A stretch of 64,000 nt of DNA from Heterodera schachtii. Taxonomy: Eukaryota; Nematoda; Chromadorea; Rhabditida; Heteroderidae. The stretch spans positions 1,287,077 to 1,351,076 of the forward strand of contig SIJG01000014.1 in assembly GCA_023374025.1 (NCBI GenBank), in the 5' to 3' direction. Each line of letters starts with the position of its first letter. The stretch's first letter is position 1. Made by a program: the position numbers and the translations under genes. Positions 21,201-31,776 of this stretch are shown piece by piece. The notes under the pieces are model-generated. The model was not told where the DNA came from. It saw only the letters and a program-made list of their open reading frames with translations, and ran no database searches.

Positions 21201-24100
21201 ATCGAAGGTCAATTCGGCACTCTTCGGCTTTACATTGTGCCGCGGCTGACCCCTTTGACTTGCAAAGTGAGTCTTCCAAATGAATTCTTTAAAACTAAAA
21301 CAATTCTTATATTTATTTTGTTCAACACATTTCTTGTCAATTATCCGTCGTCCGAACAAAAACCAAAACAGAAAAATCAAAAGAGTGAATCAATCGGTTT
21401 TTGACAACCGAACGGAATGGTCGGAGATCATGAGGATCAGAATGAGTGGCTGATCACTCATCAGCGCAGGCCCAATGAGCAGCACGAAGCGCATTGGCCA
21501 ACAGAATGGTAGAAACAGCCCATGTTGCAACCGCAGAAGTCACCGCCTCTCTTCCACTGAAATGCCAAACTGACAATGTGCAGGCGAAATGATCAGAGGG
21601 ACGGCAAATCACCGCCTCTTCTTATGGCAATGGCCGTGCCATTTCCACCCGTCGCCCTTAGACTGACCAGCTCGCTCAGGCTGAGTATGGCATCGTTGTG
21701 CCGTATCCGTTGTTTGCCGTGCCGCGGCTGTGCCGCTTCGTCCTCCTCTCGCGCTTTGATCCGCCTTTGCTGCTCTCTGAACAACACGTCTTCCGCTTGT
21801 TCACTGTAGTCATTGCCATTTTGTATGATAATGGGATTTGCTGTGGAGAAAAGCAAATAGCGACGGAAATGGCGGGCGGAAGACGGCGAGGGAACGAAAA
21901 TAAGAAGGCCGAGAAGGAGGAGGAGCAGTAGCGGAAGAACAACAGCGGACAAACTGCGGGAAGAGACGGACGGCATTTCTGGGGAGAGGAGGGATCAGTG
22001 GGAAAGTGAGGGCGGAGAGAGATGATCGACGAATTTAAGGGATTAATTGAGGCGAAATTGGGTGCACTCACTCCTCCCACTCAATCACTTTCCCACCCTC
22101 ATCATTCTTCATCTCTCCTTCGTCCATTGTTGTGTTTTCCCGTTCCATCATGCCCTATGCTCATCCCTTTGCTAATTGGCGCTGCTTTTACAGAACGCGT
22201 CATCAAATTTTGGTGGACACGTCATCCACTGATTCATCGAATCATTTGCCCCGGGGCATTAAAGGGGCGGGGGGGGGGCGGATTAACAACAAAATACAAG
22301 CATTTTGGAATCAGAGGCAAAAAAATACTTTTACATTGGAAAAAAGTTTAATGCAAATTGAAAATGGAGAGCAAATGGAATTGGGCGATGGATTAACAAA
22401 ATGTCGAAACTCATTTAAAGAAACAAAAAGAGAACGAAGGCAAATTGTGCCATTTCGGCCGGGGGCAATCGTTGCAATTTGTGGCATTTGATGGCTGAAA
22501 GATGGGCAAACACTTAAAACATCTTTTTTTTTTGTATTATCGCCGTTGATGAGCTAAAAACGAATGCCCACCGCCGCCGGAAGGCGTCTGCCCGCGCCCT
22601 CTCTTTGGGAAAATGGGCGTCGTATTGCATCGCGAGAGCCTTTTAAAGTGGGGGTGGGGAGCCACGTATCCCGTTTTGGCTGCTCACTTAGCCCTTCCTT
22701 CTTGAGGAAAAACAATGGCACAGTGAATCTGAAACCTTCCCGCGCCTCCCCCGCCCTCCGTCCCCCCCCCCCCCTCTCATCTTCTCCTCTCTCTCTCTCC
22801 TTCCCCTCTCGTCTTGTCCTCTTCCCTCCCTTAATAAATCCCTCCCCTACTTCCTTCCCACTCTTTGTTTTTCCTCCGCTTGTCCCTTCCACCCTTTCAT
22901 CCTCCTCTCTCCCTCTTTTCCCTTGTCATCCCTCGTTAAATGCCAAATTCTATCCCATTCCCTTCCTTCTCTTTCTCCCCCATTCCATCATCCTTACTTT
23001 AGCTTCCCAGTGATGTCATTTTCTTTTGTTGTCTTAATTTCGCTTCTCCTGTAAGGTAAGTCAAGCTGATGCCCAACTTTATCGAGACAAATTCACTCCG
23101 CTTCCATTAGAACTTTTTCCATTCATTATATTTGTTACATTTTAATGCATCATAAAATGCCGCTTTCAATGCATAAAAAGTTGCGATAAAAATGCCATTT
23201 TCTGACCTCTTAAGATGCGTTCATACCCAATCAAACCGTTGGCACTTCACGAACGCGTCCACCAATTCGATGAGTCGCGTCCGATGAACGTCCTCTCCCT
23301 GGTCGGCCCTTTCTCCATCCACGAGGCCCATTCTTGGCTTGTGCTTTGCGTTGCCGAAGTGCCCGAACGGTGTCCCCAGGCGGAGACTGTCACTTTCAAC
23401 TTCCGTTCCACGTTCAACGGGGGCACAATGCTTCAGGCCAGCTACAGGTGCTGCCGTTGCATTCGCTGTTCGTTTCCTTTGGCATTCGCCAATTCCCTTT
23501 AGTAAGGGCCGTGCCATTTACCGAAGTGATAATCTGTCCACAATTGTCATTCTCCGTGATGTGATCACGCGCATTGTGACGGTCAATCAGCTGAAGGTGC
23601 ACATCAGCTGTGATATGAACAGCGAAAGCATCGGAAACACTTTGGCACTGATTTGGCCACGGTTGGAACATCAAATTATGTTGGTCAAAAGACTCCAATT
23701 GGCCAACGGACTAAAGGTTTATTTCGGCCAACAAAAGAAAATGGGAATTTAATGAACGAATTGCAGGAATTGGAGGCATCTTTCGAGGACATTTCCTATC
23801 TTAACTCAGAATTGCGTTCGGTTCTCGAAAGTCAGGACAAATTGCAAGAGGAGGCAAATTTGGGGATTGGCAAATTGACCAGCAAAAGACGACGAATTAA
23901 TTAATTAATTGCCTTTTCAGGTGGACAGTCAAGCGGTGTACTTTGACAGAATACTCGGCATCATCACGGACCTTTACATTGACAAATACAAAATGCTTGG
24001 ACAAAATGTGAAGCACAAAGCCAAGGAATTGTTGCAGATGCTCCACGACAGCGAATGCACTTTGGAAACACTCCAAACATTTTTTAACACAAAACAATGA
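18246..24100 (+). CDS. bbs-7: Bardet-Biedl syndrome 7 protein homologue (BBSome subunit)
   Basis: BBS7 is a beta-propeller/GAE-domain subunit of the BBSome, which moves membrane cargo in cilia; in nematodes this means ciliated sensory neurons. Exon 1 starts [17 protein letters not shown]. Further exons: 18818-18880 ([12 protein letters not shown]), 18955-19056, 19126 onward ([18 protein letters not shown]), then [68 protein letters not shown], a coiled-coil exon (20371-20749), [54 protein letters not shown] and a helical C-terminus ending at 24100. The intron 21268-23214 is about 1.95 kb and contains a gene on the other strand. The last intron (23854-23920) is GC-AG. The stretch joining exon 1 to the exon at 18818 was not resolved, so one small exon may be missing. 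Confidence 0.93.
20155..20310. repeat. GA-rich microsatellite in a bbs-7 intron
   Basis: Degenerate GAGA/GGAG repeats (gagagagaaagagagag type) fill most of the intron between the STYSGW exon and the VFSLTTEP exon of bbs-7. A similar GACGGACG/GAGAGAGA tract sits at about 20960-21060 in a later intron. The open frames within them on either strand are by-products of the repeat. Confidence 0.7.
21461..21976 (-). CDS. Nested secreted cysteine-rich peptide precursor (candidate neuropeptide), 134 aa
   Basis: It lies entirely in the long bbs-7 intron on the opposite strand. Exon 1 (21668-21976, 103 codons) begins with a strong signal peptide: Met, a short polar start, then [17 protein letters not shown] and a probable cleavage after SSA. 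A hydrophilic propeptide with several Arg pairs and a GKQR site follows. A GT-AG intron (21557-21667, 111 bp, donor GTCAGT, acceptor TTTCAG, phase 0) leads to exon 2 (21461-21556). Exon 2 opens with Trp-Lys-Arg, a dibasic processing site, and then encodes 28 residues starting [11 protein letters not shown] and ending SLGLR at a stop. The six cysteines are spaced C-x1-C-x3-C-x7-C-x2-C-C, suggesting three disulphides. I do not recognise the family; the spacing differs from trissin. Signal, propeptide, KR site and Cys core in one phase-consistent model argue for a real peptide hormone, neuropeptide or other secreted peptide. Confidence 0.65.
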
Positions 24101-24536
24101 TTGTGAGAATAAATAATAAATATCATTTGGCGATGCCTTAAATTATTTTATAGAATTTAACTTTTTATAATATTAAAAAGCGACTTTAAATACGCTTATT
24201 TTAATATGAAATTAATACACAATTGGCATTTGGTCCACCAGAAGCAGTGGGACAACACAACATAAATCACATAGAAATTGTGTCCGAAAAAGTGATTATT
24301 TGTCATGATCATCATGGCTTGTGCTGTGTATTGTCATTTGGCAAATCTGACGGGAATTGCTGCTGGACGCCAATAAAAAGGCCGCGATTTATTTCGCTTT
24401 ATTTTTTGTTTTTCGAATTTGTTTTTCAATCCGTTTTTATTTATTTTTTATTTTAAATAAACTCAAAAAGAAAGAAAAAAAAAGGTTAATTTTAATGTTT
24501 GATCAGCAGCACTTTCCATCGTCTTTTGTTTTTTCT
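24101..24536. other. Convergent 3' intergenic gap
   Basis: This A/T-rich spacer lies between the bbs-7 stop and the stop of the von Willebrand A gene. An AATAAATAAT-type stretch at about 24109-24118 could serve bbs-7 polyadenylation. No gene is seen. Confidence 0.5.
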
Positions 24537-27500
24537 TTATGCCCCGCAGCGAATTCGCCTCAGAATTTGTGCGCGTAATAAATCGGCGCCCGTCGTTCCG
24601 ATAAAAACGTGCGAAGGATTCGCCGTCAAACGGTGCAAATATTCGCTGAATGAGTCGCAGTTAATTGCCCTGAAAATTACATGTCTTTTACGTATTGCTC
24701 AGTTCGGAGATGGACAAAGCGAAGAACTGAATGTTGGCCATGGAGCGGAGATTTTGGGCACTGAAAAAGCGGCGAATAAATGGCCAAACATTTTAAAATT
24801 GGAGAAAATTTAAAAATAAAATTTGCCTTTCAAATGCTTCGTCCTGAGAAAAGCCTATGAAACGAAAGAAGGGAAAATTGAACACTAAAGGCAAAAAGAA
24901 AGGTTAAACAAACCATCACTGAGCAGAACAACCAAAGCGGGCACCTGAAAATAAAGCAAAGGGATACGGTAGATGGGGAGACAGTTACGGTAAAAGTCAT
25001 TTGGTAGAACACTTCTTTTAAAAGTTTATTAATTTCTGATCCCCCCCCCCCCTCCGGTTCTTCTTCTCCCTGGCAATTAGCTTTACCGGCCTCCGTCGAC
25101 GTTCCAACAAAATGGCCGCCTGTTGCAGCGCCCGGCCGATGAAAGTGGTGCCGGTCAAATGCCGAACCTGCCAAGGCACGAATTTACCCAATTGCCATGC
25201 CAATAAGTGAATGCCCTGCCTGATGGAACGCGTCCATCATCTGCTCGCTGTTTCTGAATCTGTTCCATCCCCACTCAGTCTTTTGCAATTCGGCGCCCGC
25301 GAATTGAATTAGCGCTACTTGGGGCCCTTTTTCGGGCTCTTCCAACTGAATTTGGCACAGAATCTCCTCCAACCACCGCTTCTGCTCCTCGTAAACCCTT
25401 TGTACTGATCCGCTGGAGTCGACGATGAACAAAACATCCAGCGAAGGGCAGTGAACAGCTTGAAAATGATGGACAAAGAAAAGGGGAAAGAGAGGCGGAC
25501 TACCCGAAACTCTGATCCGAAGCCCGACAACATTAGCCAAACATTCTCACACCCAAATTTCGCCTCCCCCCATTTGCCTCCCTCCATTCCTCTTCCTAAT
25601 GACCCCCATTTGTCCGTCCTTTTCCCCCCTCCCTCACTTTGCTTTTGCACCACTCCAAATGCCTTTCTCTTCGCTTCGTTCTTCCTCCACTCTTTCCTTC
25701 TCCCCAATTTCATCCTTTTTCCGCTCTTTTCCCCTTCCTTCGCTTCTTCTCTTAATTTTTTTTTTGAAAAATCAAAAATTCCCAAATGCTTCTCACTTTG
25801 CTTTTGCCGTTGAATTCTCTGCTTCCGCCGAAGAAATTTCTGTTGGCGTTGGCCGAATTAATAATTCGGTGCCATTTGCCATTGGTGAAAATGGTACGCT
25901 TTCATCAGATGCCAAAGGCGGGTCAGCAGATGGTCCGTCCGAACTGCTCCAATTTCGCGTCGTCCCTTCTGTTGCCTTTTCTGTCTCTTTTTCCTTTTCC
26001 TTTTCGCCCTCTCTTTCTTTTTGCTCATTTTTCTCTTCTTCCGCTGGCACTTCGAATACGTCGTCCGCCCGTTCGACAGATGAAAGGGAAGAGAATGAAG
26101 CATTTGCAGTTGCCATTGATGGTACGGTGACGGACAAAAATGGGAATTTGTTGATCATTTAGTCGAGACTAGAATTAACTGATTGTCTCGCACCTGATCA
26201 GTGTCTGGCCCATTGTCCGTCTCCGATTGTGCCGTTCCATCCCTTTGGTCTTTAGTCTCTTCCCGTGCCGTGCCGTCGCCGCCCGCCCCTCGGAAAAACT
26301 TTTCTCTCTGTCCATTTTCGTGCCCACAGTCAGTAGCAGAAGCGATATCACAAATTGTTGATATTTCTGCCGTTGTTTTATTCCGAGGGGGAAGATTGCC
26401 TTAAAATAAATGGTAAAAAACCGACGTTCGGTCGAATTTTTGAAGTCGAAATGCCCTTTTCAAAGGTTTGGCCGCCATTCGCCGCCCCAAAGGCCCTTTT
26501 GCCAATGACAGCCAAAAAACAATGACCAACCAAAGTTGTGCTTCTGTCCCTGCCGGTTTTGTTCTGTCGTGATATGTTCGGTTTCTGTCTGATTCCGTTC
26601 GACTTTTGCGTCTCCTCTAACATTTTGATGGATTGGCCCTTTCTCTCCATTGTCCGATTCTCCTTCCAATGTCCGGTTTTGGCTTTGCTTTTCCTCCTTC
26701 TCTCCGCTCCTTTTTTCCTCTCTGTCCCCTTTACCTCCCTCTTTCTCTTGCTTCTCATTGTCCTCTTTTTCTTCTTTTCTTCTTCTTCCTCTCCCTCCTC
26801 CTTTTCCCTTTCCTCTTTCTCCTCCTCCTGTTTTTCCTTTTCCTTCCATTCCTTCTTCTCTTTCTTTTCATATTCATTCATAAGCTTTTCCTTTTCCTTT
26901 TTATCTTTTCCATTTCCTTCCCTTCTTCTTCCCCCTCCCCTTTTCCTCCTTTCTCTTTCTCCTCTTCATCTTTCTCGTTCTTCTTCTCCTTTTCCTTCCT
27001 TTCTTCCTCCTCCTCCTTTTTTTCCATGCCTTTTTTCTTCTTTATTTCCTTGCTATCGCTTTGATCAGATTGCCTTCTCTTTTGCTCATCCGCACCGACT
27101 GATTGGAGCTGTTCAGCAGAAGAGCGGCTTTCTTTGATTATTACATTTTGATCAGTTTGATTTTCCCATAATCGACCATCTTTTGACAGATTTTGCAAAA
27201 ATGGAAGATTTTCGATAAAAACAATGGACGAATTTGGAGAAGAAAACGACGGGGGGAGAGATGGAGAAGGCGAAGGAGAGGGGGAAGAAGAAGAAAAGGA
27301 CGAATGATCACTTGGGAAAGGTGTTGGCCGATCACTTTCGAGGAGAAATTTATCTGAAGGGGAGGGGGGGGGGGGAGAATGATCAACTGATCAGAAGCAA
27401 CTCTCAACCCACGCACCGACCCATCCATTGATTGGCATACTGTGTTTTGACATAGTACCGTAAACCAGGCGTGTTTCCCCATTCGCCTCGCCCCTTCATC

Positions 27501-30500
27501 CCTTTACCTCTCTTCCGGTGCCATTTTTTCGCCTTTCTCTCTCTGTCCCTCTGCAAAATGATCACTTTCGCCGTCGTTGTCATTGGCACTGTCTCTTTCT
27601 CTTCCCTTTGCTTTTCCTCCTCAATTCTAATCTCTTTTCCTTTTTTTTTCTTCCTGCTGCTGCTTTTCTTCTTCCTCAGAAAGTGTCCAATTTCCTTTTT
27701 TCGTCCCATTTTTTTCGATTTTTTTCTTCGCTTCTTCCCTCCGATTTGTTTCTTCCTTTCCCTCCTCTCTCTTCGTCCCATTTCCTTTCTCTCCCTCCTC
27801 TCTCCCATTTCCTTTCTCTCGTTCCTTTCCTTTCTCTCCCTCCTTTCTTTTCACTTCCTCTCTCCTCTTCTCCTCTTCTTCCAATTCATCCGTCTCTGTT
27901 CTTCCCATTCCGTCTTCTTTCTTCCTTTTTGTTCCATCTGTCTCCTCCTCTTCCCTTCTCTTTTCCTCCTCCTCTTTGTTTTTCTCTTCCGCCTTTTCCC
28001 TCCTCTTCTTTTCCTTCTCTTGTTTATTTTCCACCTCTTCTTCCTTCTTCTCCATTTGTCCTCTTCCTTTCTCCTTTCTCTCTCCTTCTCTGTCCTTTTC
28101 CTTCTCGTTCCCATTATCCTCTTCCTCTTCCTCCCTCCCATCTTCTTTCTTATCTCCCTCATTCCCCCATTTTCCGCCTTCTTCTTCCATTCGTTTCACT
28201 TCTTTCTTTTTCTCTTCCTTTTCCTTTCTCATCCCACTTTCTTCCTCCTTTTCTTCCCTTCTCCCGCCTTGTTCCTCATTTCTCTGCTCCACTTCCTTTC
28301 TCTCTTTCTCCTTCTCTGTTTCTCGTCCGTCTCCTCCTTCTGGTGATGTCTCTGCTACTCTGCTTCTCTCTCCCCCTACTCTTTCCACTTCCATTCTCTG
28401 TTGATCATCTGTTATTCTGCCGGCGAAATGTCCTCCGATCGGTCCGTGGAATGGCAACTGATCGCCGATTCGAATGCACGCTTGTGCCCTTTCCGCCTCC
28501 GTTAGCAGTGCCGCGCGCAAACGTTCCAATTCTTCGGGGCCCGGGCCAAAATTTGAATTGTCAAAATATATTTTTTTAAATTAAATTTTCGCCAATTTTC
28601 TCACCCGAAAATATTTTCTTCTTTCCCCGAAATTTTGTTCAGCTCGGCGTGAAAAGGGAGCGCATCGTCGAAAATGGAAACGATGAAAATTTTCACATTT
28701 TTATGCTCTCTCAGCTGTTTGGCCGGCTTCAAAGGGTCGTCGATGCTCAATCCGTCGGTGAACAAAACGATTATCTTTCCCGCTTCTGCCCTTTAATACA
28801 TTTCCCATTTTTAATTATCATTTTCTCTTTTACACTTTTCTCTTCTTTTTCCCCCTTTCTCTTCTCTTCTCTTTTCTCTTCTTTTTCCCTCTTTTTCCCT
28901 CTCTTTTCCCCCTTTTCTCTTCCTTTCCCCCTTTTTCCCTCTCTTTCCCTCTCTTTTCCCTCTCTTTCCCCCCTTTTCTCTTCCTTTCCCCCCCCTTTTC
29001 TCTTCTTTCCCTTTTTCCCTCTCTTTTCCCCTCTTTTCCTCCCTTTTCTCTTCCTTTCCCCCTTTTTCCCTCTTTCCCCCTTTTTCCCCTCTTTCCTCTC
29101 TTTTTCCCCTTTCTCTCTTTTCCCCTTTTCTCTTCTTTTTCCCCCTTTTTCTCCCTTCTCTTTTTCCCTCTTTTTTCCTTCTCTCTTTTCCCCTTTTTCC
29201 TCTCTTTTTCCCTTTTTCCCTCCCTTTTCTCTTCCTTTTTTCCCCCTTTTTCCCTCTCTTTTCCCCCTTTTCTCTTCTTTTCCCCTCTCTTTTCCCCCTT
29301 TTTCTCTCTTTTTCGCCCTTTTTCCCTCTCTTTTCCCCATTTTCTCTTTTTTCCCCTCTCTTTTCCCTCTTTTTCCCTCTCTTTTCCCCCCTTTTCTCTC
29401 TCTTTTCCCCTTTTTCCTCTCTTTTCCCCCTTTTCTCTTCTTTTTCCCCTCTTTTCCATTTTTTCCCTCTCTTTTCCCATTTTTTTCCCTCTCTTTTCCC
29501 TCTTTTTTGCCTTGCTCCTCTGTCCGGTCTGAACAGTTCCGACTCAGCCTTTCTCAGTGCGTACCTTAACTCATTTGTCAGTCACTTATCAAATTTCTTT
29601 TTTTGTTCTTCTGACCCGGTACGCGTGCCCCCCGCCTGAAATTTCATCCGTCGAAAGTGTTGGCGAATGTCTTCCGCTGAGGGATAAGTGCCGAGGGCGA
29701 ATTCGGTGAGGGGAAACCCGGCGTATTGGACGGCGGCGACTCGGACCGAAAAGGGAGCGAATGATCGGAAATCCAATCAAAAAGGAAGTGATTGGAAATG
29801 TTGCACATCAAATCGACGATCACCGTTTCTCTTACTGTGTCCCTTTCCAATGGCAATGATTCGACCAGCGAAACGGCCCATCGGACGTGTTCGCGGTAGA
29901 GCTGTTCAATGGACCCGCTGGTGTCTAGCAGAAAGACCAAGTCCAACTTGGGATGGCACCGTTCCGTTGCGGCACCCGAAATTAGTCCGTCTCCGACTGC
30001 GTTTTGCCCCCCCCCCCCCCCTCTCACTTTGCCCATCCGTCGTTCCATTCCCACTTTTGCTGTCCCCGGCCCCATCGATGGTGTTCAGCTGCCATCTGTC
30101 CGTCTCCCTGCTCCCTTCCGTCTCTGTTTTTGTCCTGTTTCCGCTTCCGTCGTCTTCTTTCATTCTTCCAAATGAGTGAGTGCGTCTCTCTTCCTCTCCG
30201 TCTCCCACTCCTTTCATTCGGTTTTCTCTCCCTCCTCCTCCTGCTAATGCTTCTTTTCCTTTTGGGATGGTTTTTTCTTCCGCTTTGTATTTCTCTCTAT
30301 TCCTTTCTTTCTTTTCTTTTCCTCCTTCTCTTTCTTCCTGTTCATCCCTTCCCCTTCCGTTCTTTCTTCCCTCTCTTCCATTTGAGTGGGTGATTCTGAT
30401 TCTCTCTTCCTTTTTCTCTTCCTCATCTCCCCTCACTTTCTTTTCTGTCACTCTTTTTCTTTCCTCATCTCTTCCATTTGTTGGGATGATGACTTTCTCT

Positions 30501-30871
30501 TCCGCTTCCTCCTCTTCCTCGTCCATCTCTTCTCCGTCCTCCCGCTGTTCTTCCTCTTCCGCGGCGCTTCCGCCCGCTTCGTCCGCCGTCCCCTCCAGCA
30601 CCATTTGCGCTTCTTCCGCCCCTTCCGGCACTCCGTTCGTTCCTCCTCCACCGTCCCCTTCCGTCCCCAGAAGCAAAGAGTCGAAATGTTCGGCCGAATC
30701 GGCGTAATCATCACGGGCGAACTGCTCAGCAGAAGACAAAAACTTGGACGAATGGCCAAAAGAAGAAGCGGAAGAATGAAAAGGAAGAGAAAGAAGGAAA
30801 AGGAGCAAAATCAGAGGGAAGAGAAAGTGGGCGGTAAGAGGAGGGCGAGAGGGGGAAAAGGGAAGGGACAT
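24537..30871 (-). CDS. Secreted or membrane protein with two von Willebrand factor A domains and a very long charged linker
   Basis: VWA domains bind protein ligands through a metal site (MIDAS). The start at 30871 gives a hydrophobic signal or anchor (FLFPLILLLFLLSLPF, residues about 16-32), then a long Glu/Lys/Arg-rich region. VWA 1: DLVFLLDTSGS (29930s), VRVAAVQYAGFPLTEFALG (29720s), GGTRTG, then IIVLFTDG (28770s) and VKIFIVSIFDD. After it comes an extreme E/K/R-rich stretch, open for 300 codons at 27627-28529 and continuing in pieces to about 26380. VWA 2: DVLFIVDSSGS (25420s), VALIQFAGA, LTGTTFIGRALQQAA, VPALVVLLSDG, IQFFALSI and SHVFIGTTGADLLR, ending RIRCGA at 24537. Two VWA-2 introns (25168-25219 and 24761-24826) are GC-AG. 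Domain exons are secure; joining both domains into one gene, and the splicing of the linker, is inference. Confidence 0.75.
28810..29510. repeat. Pyrimidine-rich simple repeat (CTCTTTTCCC family), ~700 bp
   Basis: The + strand is almost purely C and T, built from degenerate CCCTCTTTTC / CTTTTTCCCTC units. It lies in the intron separating the first and later parts of the first VWA domain (GTKG-type exon near 29550 and the LFTDG exon near 28770). The long open frames on both strands here (Ser/Phe/Pro-rich or Lys/Arg/Gly/Glu-rich) are products of the repeat and are not annotated as genes. Confidence 0.85.
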
Positions 30872-31776
30872 TCGGCAAAATTAATTAATCAGCACTGATA
30901 AAAGGGCAATCTGAAAAGGCAAAGGCATTGAAAAACGCAATGAAATTGGAATGAAAATGATTTTGATTGTTCCAAATTTTGGCATTTTTTGGTGCAAGAC
31001 TCTTGGATTGGAGGCGCTTTCACTCGCCGCACAAATTTCACTTTTCTTTTCCGCAATGCGTGTGCTTCGTCAGTGTTTATCAGTGCTGATCGGTCAGTCA
31101 CCTTCATCCCCCCCCCCTTCTGGTCATATCCGGATCACTTTCACCGTCATTTTCCTTTTCCCTCTCGCCGCTCTCTTTGTTTATCCAATGGAATGACTCC
31201 CGGCATTCACCCCCCCCCCCTCCTTCTCTCTCCCCCCCTCGCGCCGGAATTTACCACCCAAAAGGGCGACCCCTCAAGAATGGACTCGTAAAATAAATAT
31301 TAAGTTTATTTATTTAAAATTCAGATGGATATTAATTCATTTGTAATTGGAACAATTTAAATTTAAAAGAAGGAATGTTTCGATTGATTTAAAGGACATT
31401 TGATCAATCATTGAGTCAAAAAAGGAATGATTGGAAACGAATGAGCGAAATGAGAAAGAACAGCAAAGAAAGCACAGAAATGTGAGAAATGGGAAGGGGG
31501 AGAAGGGAATTGGCATTTTATGAAAGCGAAAGACGCAAAAGACAGTGGAAAAACGATCACCCGGCACAGCATTCACCAGCTGATCAGTCGGTTTCTCATT
31601 AAACTTCATTTGGCCAAATGAGTCCCATTGATCAGTTAATGTGTCTGTCCCTCCTTTCCTTTGATCTTCCCCCCCCCCTTTTTTTGGTTTGTCGTCTCTT
31701 CCAAACAGTGAATTCAAATGAAGAAAAAAAAAACAATGGCAAGGTATTTTGTTCATTTTATAGTCCTTTTCTTCCT
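30872..31776. other. Intergenic region between the claudin-like gene and the VWA gene
   Basis: No exon is recognised. There are poly(C) runs near 31110, 31209 and 31670, and scattered TGATCA/GATCAG palindromes. It should hold the 3' end of the claudin-like gene and the promoter of the VWA gene, both on the minus strand. Confidence 0.5.

Noticed and set aside
27471..28579. Plus-strand frames of about 290 and 350 codons rich in Leu, Phe, Ser and Pro
   Set aside because: They are the antisense shadow of the E/K/R-rich linker of the VWA gene; no start context, domain or splice support.
28771..29569. Long open frames on both strands (Lys/Arg/Gly/Glu-rich and Ser/Phe/Pro-rich)
   Set aside because: They are translations of a degenerate CTCTTTTCCC repeat; composition is explained by the repeat and the tract lies between exons of one VWA domain.
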